DNA from: Oncomelania hupensis
Taxonomy: Eukaryota; Mollusca; Gastropoda; Littorinimorpha; Pomatiopsidae
DNA length: 64,000 nt
Direction: 5' to 3'
Assembly: GCA_036898135.1 (NCBI GenBank)
Contig: CM072521.1
Location: forward strand, 66,343,983 to 66,407,982
The number at the start of each line of letters is the position of its first letter. Position 1 is the first letter of the stretch. A program made the translations under genes and the position numbers. Positions 43,236-53,809 of the stretch are shown here, in pieces. Under the pieces are notes generated by a model. The model worked only from the letters and a program-made list of their open reading frames with translations, was not told the origin of the DNA and searched no databases.

Positions 43236-45814
43236 GAGCTTCGGACTGAAGCTCCCCCATGGAAATTATGTATCCCAAACATTAATTGGCAGTTGTCCGC
43301 TTTCCTTAAAAATAATACATCCGAAACCGTATATAACCAACTCTATTTAGAACAGTGTGCTTTATACCCAGGATATGAACAACTTTTTACAGACGGGTCA
43401 AAGAAAGGAGATTCAGTTGCTGCTGCGTCTGTCTCCGAGAGACGCTTAGACCAGCCTTTGCAACAGCGTTTACCTGATTTTTGTTCTGTTTATACAGCTG
43501 AGCTCAAGGCAATTCATTTAGCTCTGAAACAAGTTTATCAATCCAAAAGAACCTCATTTTTAATCATGTCTGATTCCTTGTCAGCACTTCAGGCTTTTTC
43601 CACGAGAAAGATATCACACCCTTTTCTGGCAGAGATCCATGACCTCCATCCTATCCTATCCTATCCTGTCCCATAACCCGAAGGTCGTAGGGGCACCACA
43701 GATGATCGTTTAACCAGCATACTCCATCTTTCTCTGTCCTCAGCAGCCCTCATGGCTTCGCTCAGTGTCAAACCAGTCCATTCTCGAATGTTGTCCTCCC
43801 ACCTCTTTTTCGGTCTCCCCCTTCTTCTACCTCCTTGCACTGTGCCTTGCAGAATGGTCTTTGCAAGGCCTGATGATCTGGTGACGTGGCCATACCATCG
43901 GAGTTTCCGTTTCTTCACCACTGTGAGCAGGTCATCGTGTTGTCCAATGGCTTGTGTGATGGTCTGTCGGACTTCGTCGTTGGTGATGTGTTGGGTATAG
44001 GAAATGCACAGAAGTCTTCTGTAGCACCTCATCTCCATGCTTTGTATTCTTCGTTGGAGATCTGCTGTGAGGGTCCATGCTTCACAAGCATATAGGAAGA
44101 TGGAGATGACCAGAGAGCGCAGCAGTCTTACTTTGGAATGTAGACTGATGGTTCTGTCTTTCCAAATGGGCTTCAACCTTGTCAGGGCAGCAGTTGTTTG
44201 TGCGATCCTGGAGAGGACTTCCTGCCGAGACCCATTGTCTGACACAATGGCTCCTAAATATTTGAAGCTGTGCACTGTGTTGAGGGATTGGCCTTGTACT
44301 TTGATGTCCGTGTTGATGCCATTGGTGTTGTTGGTCATCATTTTGGTCTTCTCTGCACTTATTTCCATTCCATAAGCTCTGGAGGTGGTGTCAAGCCTCT
44401 GTACAAGCTGTTCAAGTTCTTGTTCCTCTCCAGCCAATCCATCAATATCATCCGCAAAACGAAGATTGGAGATTGCTCTGCCCCCTATGCTGACTGTGCC
44501 TTCGTGATCTGCAAGAGCATCTGACATGATGCGCTCTAGGAAGATGTTGAAGAGTGTTGGAGAGAGTAGGCATCCTTGACGCACACCGATTGTTGTTCTG
44601 AACCAGTTCCCGATGACGCTGTTATGGAGGACTGCACTGGTAGCCTTGTCATACAGGCTTTTGATGACTTCTATAATTTTAGGGCTGATGTTGTACACTT
44701 TCATGGTTGCCCATAGAGCTGCATGCCAGACTCGGTCAAATGCCTTCTTGAAGTCTATGAACACATGATATAGATGTTGTTGGTGCTGTAGGTATTTCTC
44801 ACAGATTATTCTGAGGTTGAAAATCTGTTCAGTGGTACTTCGCCCTGCCATGAATCCTGCTTGTTCTTCAGCTATGATTTGTTCAGCTTGTGGTTTCAAC
44901 CTGTTGAGTATTATTTTCAGGAGGACCTTGCTGGGATGGCTGATGAGGCTGATGGTGCGGTAATTTTCACACTCCTGAAGGTTACCTTTTTGACCTCCAT
45001 ACACAACTTATTTCTGAGGGTAAAAAGATAGTTTTTATGTGGGTCCCTGGTCACATGGGTATCCGCGGCAATATTGCAGTAGACAGGGCGGCTAAAGATG
45101 CTCTGCATCTCGATTTCCCTCCAGAGATTTTCCAGTTTGTGCCCTACTCTGACCTACGTTGTATGACTGGATCTTATTGTAAACGACTGTGGCAGACTGA
45201 CTGGTCTAACCATGTCAACAACAAATTATTTCAAATTCTTCCCGATTTGTCCACTTCTTTGCCTAACTTTGCATCCACTTGCAAAGAAGAAACAGTGTTA
45301 TCTCGCCTTCATATTGGGCATACTTATGTCACCCACAGTTTCCTTTTAAAAGGAGAAGAACCACCATGGTGCTTTGCCTGTGATCAATCTTTTTCCGTTC
45401 GCCATTTTATGTCTGAATGTGCTGATTTGATTGAGGAAAGGGAAACATATTTTGGTTCCATACCTTTCAAAGAGATTTTTAAAGTATGTAATGGTCAACA
45501 TCTGTTTAAATTTTTACATGATGTTGGTTTGTTCTATCGCATATAAATCGTATCGACATGTTTTGTTTAGTTTGGATTTTATTAGGACTGAATTTAGTGA
45601 TTTGATTGAAGAAAGAGAATATATTTTTAATACATCAGTTTTAAAGAAGTCTCTTAAAGAGGTGTCATGTGAAAGTTTGTTTGTGTATTTAAGAGTAACA
45701 GGCTTGTTTTTTAAGACTTGAATCATTTTATAATATTTTAAGATAACGTCTCTCTGGTCCTGATTTGGCTCGGAAGAGTCCGCTGGACCTAAAGCAATAA
45801 CCTTGTATTGTATT
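43236..45814 (+). mobile_element. I-type LINE 3' part with RNase H domain, itself interrupted
   Basis: GTCATTTCAACGTC flanks it (43222-43235 and 45815-45828). Coding segments 43236-43649 and 45001-45546 read ELRTEAPPWKLCIPNINW .. LFTDGSKKGDSVAAASV .. TAELKAIHLALKQ .. MSDSLSALQAF, then IVFMWVPGHMGIRGNIAVDR .. DHVGLFYRI-like end and stop. The RNase H acidic residues are all present: D in FTDGS, E in AELKA, D in SDSLS, D in AVDRA. A second LINE (43650-44991) splits the domain. 5'-truncated, so the reverse transcriptase is missing. The 3' UTR ends with the GGTCC..GGACC hairpin and TTGTATTG tail. Confidence 0.88.
43650..44991 (-). mobile_element. RTE-like LINE with (GGATA)n tail, long open frame, nested inside the RNase H LINE
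   Basis: 9-bp duplication GACCTCCAT on both sides (43641-43649 and 44992-45000). The minus-strand frame of about 440 codons begins in the reverse transcriptase palm (GNLQECENYRTISLISHPSK, EQAGFMAGRSTTEQIFNLR, VFIDFKKAFDRVWHAALW, GVRQGCLLSPTLFNIFLERI, FADDIDGLAG) and runs to a C terminus with KLRWYGHVTRSSGLAKTIL and GRRRGRPKKRWEDNIREW. 5'-truncated (endonuclease missing) but free of stops: the youngest layer. The tail is GGGACAGGATAGGATAGGAT. Confidence 0.92.
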
Positions 45815-46116
45815 GTCATTTCAACGTCATGGTCACTGAAGGTCAAGGCCATCCCAAGGTCACTGTTTTTTGGCATACAACTTTTGCTGTAGTTTATTTG
45901 ATAGAACATGAGTGTATTTGGAGCCGGAGAGGAGGTCAAGGTCAAGAGCATAACAAAATCAGTAATTTTTAATGCCATCGGTTTACAAAAAAAAATTCTG
46001 GGCACTCATTTTCATGTTAAATATTGCGAGTTCCATAAGGAGCATGTATGTCATATGGCATTTGCCCTTCTAGTTTGGTTTGTTTTGTCGTTTTAATGAA
46101 ATAGCAAAAAAAAAAA

Positions 46117-49100
46117 AAAAATGATGTGTAGTGTGTCAGTACGACAATTAGGCTGAAGGTGTGTAGTGTGTCGGTACAAAAATTAGGCTGAAGGTCTGTA
46201 GTGTGTCTGTACGACAATTAGGCTGAAGGTCTGTAGTGTATCTGTACGACAGTTAGGCTGAAGGTCTGTAGTGTGTCAGTACGACAGTTAGGCTGAAGGT
46301 CTGTAGTGTGTCAGTACAACAATTAGGCTGAAGGTCTGTAGTGCATCTGTACGACAATTAGGCTGAAGGTCTGTAGTGTATCTGTACGACAGTTAGGCTG
46401 AAGGTCTGTAGTGTATCTGTACGACAATTAGGCTGAAGGTCTGTAGTGTATCTGTACAACAATTAGGCTGAAGGTCTGTAGTGTGTCTGTACAACAATTA
46501 GGCTGAAGGTGTGTAGTGTGTCTGTACGACAATTAGGCTGAAGGTGTGTAGTGTGTCTGTTCGACAATTAGGCTGAAGGTGTGTAGTGTATCTGTACGAC
46601 AATTAGGCTGATGGTCTGTAGTGTGTCAGTACAACAATTAGGCTGAAGGTCTGTAGTGTGTCCGTACAACAGTTAGGCTGAAGGTCTGTAGTGTGTCTGT
46701 ACAACAATTAGGCTGATGGTCTGTAGTGTGTCAGTACAACAATTAGGCTGATGGTCTGTAGTGTGTCAGTACAACAATTAGGCTGAAGGTCTGTAGTTTG
46801 TCAGTACAACAATTAGGCTGAAGGTCTGTAGTGTGTCTGTACAACAATTAGGCTGATGGTCTGTAGTGTGTCTGTACAACAATTAGGCTGAAGGTCTGTA
46901 GTGTGTCTGTACAACAATTAGGCTGATGGTCTGTAGTGTGTCAGTACAACAATTAGGCTGATGGTCTGTAGTGTGTCAGTACAACAATTAGGCTGAAGGT
47001 CTGTAGTGTGTCAGTACAACAATTAGGCTGAAGGTCTGTAGTGTGTCTGTACAACAATTAGGCTGATGGTCTGTAGTGTGTCTGTACAACAATTAGGCTG
47101 ATGGTCTGTAGTGTGTCTGTACAACAATTAGGCTGAAGGTCTGTAGTGTGTCTGTACAACAATTAGGCTGATGGTCTGTAGTGTGTCTGTACAACAATTA
47201 GGCTGAAGGTCTGTAGTGTGTCTGTACAACAATTAGGCTGATGGTCTGTAGTGTGTCTGTACACCAATTAGGCTGATGGTCTGTAGTGTGTCTGTACAAC
47301 AATTAGGCTGAAGGTCTGTAGTGTGTCTGTACAACAATTAGGCTGATGGTCTGTAGTGTGTCTGTACAACAATTAGGCTAAAGGTCTGTAGTGTGTCAGT
47401 ACAACAATTAGGCTAAAGGTCTGTAGTGTGTCTGTACGACAATTAGGCTGAAGGTCTGTAGTGTGTCAGTACAACAATTAGGCTGAAGGTCTGTAGTGTG
47501 TCTGTACAACAATTAGGCTGAAGGTCTGTAGTGTATCAGTACGACAGTTAGGCTGAAGGTCTGTAGTGTGTCTGTACGACAATTAGGCTGAAGGTCTGTA
47601 GTGTGTCTGTACAACAATTAGGCTGAAGGTCTGTAGTGTATCAGTACGACAATTAGGCTGAAGGTCTGTAGTGTATCAGTACAACAATTAGCCTGAAGGT
47701 CTGTAGTGTGTTAGTACAACAATTAGGCTGAAGGTCTGTAGTGTATCAGTACAACAATTAGCCTGAAGGTCTGTAGTGTGTTAGTACAACAATTAGGCTG
47801 AAGGTCTGTAGTGTATCAGTACAACAATTAGGCTGAAGGTCTGTAGTGTATCAGTACAACAATTAGGCTGAAGGTCTGTAGTTTATCTGTATGACAATTA
47901 GGCTGAAGGTCTGTAGTGTATCAGTACAACAATTAGGCTGAAGGTCTGTAGTGTGTCCGTACGACAATTAGGCTAAAGGTCTGTAGTGTGTTAGTACAAC
48001 AATTAGGCTGAAGGTCTGTAGTGTGTCTGTACAACAATTAGGCTAAAGGTCTGTAGTGTGTTAGTACAACAATTAGGCTGAAGGTCTGTAGTGTATCAGT
48101 ACAACAATTAGGCTGAAGGTCTGTAGTGTGTCAGTACAACAATTAGGCTGAAGGTCTGTAGTGTATCAGTACAACAATTAGGCTGAAGGTCTGTAGTGTG
48201 TCAGTACAACAATTAGGCTAAAGGTCTGTAGTGTATCAGTACAACAATTAGGCTGAAGGTCTGTAGTGTGTCTGTACAACAATTAGGCTGAAGGTCTGTA
48301 GTGTATCTGTACAACAATTAGGCTGAAGGTCTGTAGTGTGTCTATACAACAATTAGGCTGAAGGTCTGTAGTGTGTCTGTACAACAATTAGGCTGAAGGT
48401 CTGTAGTGTGTCTGTACAACAATTAGGCTGATGGTCTGTAGTGTATCTGTACAACAATTAGGCTGATGGTCTGTAGTGTGTCAGTACAACAATTAGGCTG
48501 AAGGTCTGTAGTGTGTCCGTACAACAATTAGGCTGAAGGTCTGTAGTGTGTCTGTACAACAATTAGGCTGATGGTCTGTAGTGTGTCCGTATGACAATTA
48601 GGCTGAAGGTCTGTAGTGTATCTGTACAACAATTAGGCTGATGGTCTGTAGTGTGTCAGTACAACAATTAGGCTGAAGGTCTGTAGTGTGTCCGTACAAC
48701 AATTAGGCTGAAGGTCTGTAGTGTATCAGTACAACAATTAGGCTGAAGGTCTGTAGTGTGTCTGTACAACAATTAGGCTGATGGTCTGTAGTGTGTCAGT
48801 ACAACAATTAGGCTGAAGGTCTGTAGTGTGTCCGTACAACAATTAGGCTGAAGGTCTGTAGTGTGTCAGTATGACAATTAGGCTGATGGTCTGTAGTGTG
48901 TCCGTATGACAATTAGGCTAAAGGTCTGTAGTGTGTCCGTACAACAATTAGGCTGAAGGTCTGTAGTGTGTCCGTACGACAATTAGGCTGAAGGTCTGTA
49001 GTGTGTCCGTACAACAATTAGGCTGAAGGTCTGTAGTGTGTCGGTACAACAATTAGGCTGAAGGTCTGTAGTGTGTCCGTATGACAATTAGGCTAAAGGT

Positions 49101-52100
49101 CTGTAGTGTGTCCGTACAACAATTAGGCTGAAGGTCTGTAGTGTGTCCGTACGACAATTAGGCTGAAGGTCTGTAGTGTGTCCGTACGACAATTAGGCTA
49201 AAGGTCTGTAGTGTGTCCGTACAACAATTAGGCTGAAGGTCTGTAGTGTGTCCGTACGACAATTAGGCTAAAGGTCTGTAGTGTGTCCGTACAACAATTA
49301 GGCTGAAGGTCTGTAGTGTATCAGTACAACAATTAGGCTGAAGGTCTGTAGTGTGACTGTACAACAATTAGGCTGAAGGTGTGTAGTGTGTCAGTACAAC
49401 AATTAGGCTAAAGGTCTGTAGTGTGTCCGTACGACAATTAGGCTGAAGGTCTGTAGTGTGTCCGTACGACAATTAGGCTAAAGGTCTGTAGTGTGTCCGT
49501 ACATCAATTAGGCTGAAGGTCTGTAGTGTGTCGGTACAACAATTAGGCTGAAGGTCTGTAGTGTGTCAGTACAACAATTAGGCTAAAGGTCTGTAGTGTG
49601 TCAGTACAACAATTAGGCTAAAGGTCTGTAGTGTGTCAGTACAACAATTAGGCTAAAGGTCTGTAGTGTGTCAGTACAACAATTAGGCTAAAGGTCTGTA
49701 GTGTGTCAGTACAACAATTAGGCTAAAGGTCTGTAGTGTGTCAGTACAACAATTAGGCTAAAGGTCTGTAGTGTGTCAGTACAACAATTAGGCTAAAGGT
49801 CTGTAGTGTGTCAGTACAACAATTAGGCTAAAGGTCTGTAGTGTGTCAGTACAACAATTAGGCTAAAGGTCTGTAGTGTGTCTGTACAACAATTAGGCTG
49901 AAGGTCTGTAGTGTGTCCATACGACAATTAGGCTGAAGGACTGTAGTGTGTCCATACGACAATTAGGCTGAAGGACTGTAGTGTGTCCATACGACAATTA
50001 GGCTGAAGGACTGTAGTGTGTCCATACAACAATTAGGCTAAAGGACTGTAGTGTGTCCATACGACAATTAGGCTGAAGGACTGTAGTGTGTCCATACGAC
50101 AATTAGGCTGAAGGACTGTAGTGTGTCCATACGACAATTAGGCTAAAGGACTGTAGTGTGTCCATACGACAATTAGGCTGAAGGACTGTAGTGTGTCCAT
50201 ACGACAATTAGGCTAAAGGTCTGTAGTGTGTCTGTACGACAATTAGGCTAAAGGTCTGTAGTGTGTCCATACGACAATTAGGCTGAAGGACTGTAGTGTG
50301 TCCATACGACAATTAGGCTGAAGGTCTGTAGTGTGTCGGTACAACAATTAGGCTGAAGGTCTGTAGTGTGTCTGTACGACAATTAGGCTGAAGGACTGTA
50401 GTGTGTCCATACGACAATTAGGCTGAAGGTCTGTAGTGTGTCGGTACAACAATTAGGCTGAAGGTCTGTAGTGTGTCAGTACAACAATTAGGCTGAAGGT
50501 GTGTAGTGTGTCCATACAACAATTAGGCTGAAGGTCTGTAGTGTGTCGGTACAACAATTAGGCTGAAGGTCTGTAGTGTGTCGGTACAACAATTAGGCTG
50601 AAGGTCTGTAGTGTTTCAGTACAACAATTAGGCTAAAGGTCTGTAGTGTTTCAGTACAACAATTAGGCTAAAGGTCTGTAGTGTTTCAGTACAACAATTA
50701 GGCTAAAGGTCTGTAGTGTTTCAGTACAACAATTAGGCTAAAGGTCTGTAGTGTGTCAGTACAACAATTAGGCTGAAGGTCTGTAGTGTTTCAGTACAAC
50801 AATTAGGCTAAAGGTCTGTAGTGTGTCAGTACAACAATTAGGCTAAAGGTCTGTAGTGTGTCCATACGACAATTAGGCTAAAGGTCTGTAGTGTTTCAGT
50901 ACAACAATTAGGCTAAAGGTTTGTAGTGTGTCAGTACAACAATTAGGCTGAAGGTCTGTAGTGTGTCAGTACAACAATTAGGCTGAAGGTCTGTAGTGTT
51001 TCAGTACAACAATTAGGCTAAAGGTCTGTAGTGTGTCAGTACAACAATTAGGCTAAAGGTCTGTAGTGTATCAGTACAACAATTAGGCTGAAGGTCTGTA
51101 GTGTGTCAGTATGACAATTAGGCTGAAGGTCTGTAGTGTATCAGTACAACAATTAGGCTGAAGGTCTGTAGTGTATCAGTACAACAATTAGGCTGAAGGT
51201 CTGTAGTGTGTCCATACGACAATTAGGCTAAAGGTCTGTAGTGTGTCCATACGACAATTAGGCTAAAGGTCTGTAGTGTTTCAGTACAACAATTAGGCTA
51301 AAGGTCTGTAGTGTTTCAGTACAACAATTAGGCTAAAGGTCTGTAGTGTTTCAGTACAACAATTAGGCTGAAGGTCTGTAGTGTTTCAGTACAACAATTA
51401 GGCTAAAGGTCTGTAGTGTGTCAGTACAACAATTAGGCTGAAGGTCTGTAGTGTTTCAGTACAACAATTAGGCTAAAGGTCTGTAGTGTGTCAGTACAAC
51501 AATTAGGCTAAAGGTCTGTAGTGTGTCCATACGACAATTAGGCTAAAGGTCTGTAGTGTGTCAGTACAACAATTAGGCTAAAGGTCTGTAGTGTGTCAGT
51601 ACGACAATTAAGCTAAAGGTCTGTAGTGTGTCAGTACAACAATTAGGCTGAAGGTCTGTAGTGTGTCAGTACAACAATTAGGCTGAAGGTCTGTAGTGTG
51701 TCAGTACAACAATTAGGCTGAAGGTCTGTAGTGTGTCAGTACAACAATTAGGCTGAAGGTCTGTAGTGTGTCAGTACAACAATTAGGCTGAAGGTCTGTA
51801 GTGTGTCAGTACAACAATTAGGCTGAAGGTCTGTAGTGTGTCAGTACAACAATTAGGCTGAAGGTCTGTAGTGTGTCAGTACAACAATTAGGCTGAAGGT
51901 CTGTAGTGTGTCAGTACAACAATTAGGCTGAAGGTCTGTAGTGTGTCAGTACAACAATTAGGCTGAAGGTCTGTAGTGTGTCAGTACAACAATTAAGCTA
52001 AAGGTCTGTAGTGTGTCAGTACAACAATTAAGCTAAAGGTTTGTAGTGTGTCTGTATGACAATTAGGCTGAAGGTCTGTAGTGTATCAGTACAACAATTA

Positions 52101-52240
52101 GGCTGAAGGTCTGTAGTGTATCAGTACAACAATTAGGCTGAAGGTCTGTAGTGTATCTGTACAACAATTAGGCTGAAGGTCTGTAGTGTGTCAGTATGAC
52201 AATTAGGCTGAAGGTCTGTAGTGTGTCTGTATGACAATTA
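46117..52240. repeat. 35-bp satellite array, about 175 copies
   Basis: Unit CTGTAGTGTGTCTGTACAAC + AATTAGGCTGAAGGT, period 35. Variant positions (TCTGT/TCAGT/TCCGT/TCCAT, ACAAC/ACGAC, GCTGAAGG/GCTAAAGG/GCTGATGG) cluster into local runs, for example identical TCAGT/GCTAAAGG units at about 49560-49860 and TCCATACGAC units at about 49905-50330. Array lies between STN1 exon 6 and the candidate terminal exon. Not a CRISPR: there are no unique spacers. Confidence 0.97.
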
Positions 52241-52273
52241 AGCGGTATTTATTTCACGTTTTTGTATTTTCAG

Positions 52274-52306
52274 ATAATATCTGGTCATTATCTAAAATTA
52301 CTTTGA
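52274..52306 (+). CDS. STN1: Candidate terminal STN1 exon (10 codons and stop)
   Basis: A strong pyrimidine-rich acceptor (CACGTTTTTGTATTTTCAG) follows the 35-bp array; in the required phase 0 it reads IISGHYLKLL then TGA. AATAAA lies at 52522-52527. If used, STN1 would be a 268-residue OB-fold protein without the winged-helix domain. Only splice signal, phase and polyadenylation signal support it. Confidence 0.3.
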   Translation: MISGHYLKLL

Positions 52307-52309
52307 AAT

Positions 52310-52732
52310 ATTAGTGATTCAAAAGGAGCAAAACATGTCAGCCTGCCTGTCGGTTGGTCCATTACCCGCCATATCTCAAAAACCACTGAAGGAATTTTGA
52401 GCATCCTTCATAGGAACATGAAATCAAAATCACTGGAGTCACTTTGATCATACTTCATGGGAACATTAAATCAAAGTCACTGGAGTCACTTTGTAGCTAA
52501 ACACGTTTTGCTCAATATTTCAATAAAGGGCTAAACTGATTTGTCACATCAGACAATCATCTCTCACGTCTTTCAAAATCTAGCTTCATTCAGCAGTACT
52601 ACCAGTAATCAGCTCAAGTACAAGGTGTTAGTAAAAATGTGTGTGTGTAACAATAGATTTATTTTTGTTTGTGTGTCTCCTCATACCAACCCATCAAGTG
52701 CGCCTAGATCCGAAGGGTATGTGCCTTATAAA

Positions 52733-52788
<56 letters not shown>

Positions 52789-53140
52789 GTTTATACAATA
52801 CGTGATACTTCAATTCATGGCTGAACATTGAGTATGTGTACGGTTATGGCAGTGCACACTGTTCACACAAAAATTAATTGTTCAAACAAATGTGTACTGA
52901 TTATATACATATTTCATTATTTTAAATCACATTGTAATTATGCACACTTAAACTGTCGAGGCAAGTTTGCAAGAGATAATGGGATGGGAGATGAGGGGAG
53001 ACAATCTTTGTCACTCTCGTCACGTTGAATATATCTCTAAGGTTCAACACAAACAAAGTTCCACTTTCCTTTCCTTTGTTGAAACAAATGCCACTGATTT
53101 TCTCGTGCATAGAAATAGGCATGCGTCCTATTCGCAGTAA
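52310..53140. other. Intergenic stretch with short duplication and (ATT)n
   Basis: A roughly 63-bp direct duplication occurs at 52405-52530 (TCACTGGAGTCACTTTG twice). A (TTA)n run lies at 52736-52788. No gene recognised. Confidence 0.6.
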
Positions 53141-53149
53141 ATGGATTTT

Positions 53150-53155
53150 TTTATT
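53150..53155 (-). terminator. Polyadenylation signal for the HSD3B-family gene
   Basis: AATAAA on the minus strand, about 90 bp behind the stop codon at 53244. Confidence 0.45.
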
Positions 53156-53243
53156 TTCTTTTAATGGTGTTTTCCTCTGTGCAAGAAGAAACATCACTAA
53201 AGGAGAGACGCGGTAGCCGGTACCACATAAGCTGTTCTGTCTG

Positions 53244-53809
53244 TTAGAGTTTGAGAGATTTGTAGTAACGGACAGCCCTCTTCTGAGCTTCTTCGGGGGA
53301 GAAAACTGGCGTGAACCCAAACATGGCGCGTGCCTTGTCGCCCTTGAAGTACAGATCCATGTTGGTATACTTAATGCTGCAAGAAGCGGTGGGAAGGTGG
53401 AGCTTCACCAACGGCGCTAACGCTTGCAGCACCAGCTCAGCGGCATACAGTAGACTGTAGACCAAAGGGTAGGGCAGAGAAAATGGTGACAGTCGCAACC
53501 CTCTGGCTTGAAGATAGGGCTGTAAGAAGTCAAAAGTGTTTTGAAGCGGCGTGTCATCAGGGATGTAAAAAGCATGGCCGCCAAGCAGAGGGTTGTTTCT
53601 GAGCGCCACCTCAGCTTGGACGAAAGCAGCGGCTGTGTTTCCCACGTAGCACTGCTGGATAAGAGATCTCCCGTTCCCCACGCGCTGCAGCGTGTGACGT
53701 AAGGGCCAGGTGGATGACGTAGCATTGCGTAATGCCGTGGTGACGTAATACGGGTCCAGCTCGCCGTACATGACGTTGGCTCTAAGTGATATCGTGCGGA
53801 GCGCCTTAC
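53244..53809 (-). CDS. HSD3B-family exon 4 (C-terminal half and stop)
   Basis: 566 bp. Starts in phase 1 after GTTGTAG; the acceptor site TAG|GTAAGG is itself a good donor sequence. Encodes KALRTISLRANVMYGELDPY and ends FSPEEAQKRAVRYYKSLKL. Confidence 0.92.

Larger units (their letters stand above)
42640..45930 (-). mobile_element. Dispersed element R, copy 2, host of two nested LINEs
   Basis: 42640-43235 and 45815-45930 together match copy 1 at 30200-31062 in reverse. The break at 43235/45815 is filled by the RNase H LINE with a 14-bp duplication GTCATTTCAACGTC. Confidence 0.78.

Noticed and set aside
43752..44524. Plus-strand frames in the 43.7-44.5 kb region
   Set aside because: Antisense shadows of the RTE-like LINE frame on the minus strand.
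46117..52240. CRISPR-like look of a long array with 35-bp period
   Set aside because: The entire unit repeats; there are no unique spacers, and the context is an animal genome.
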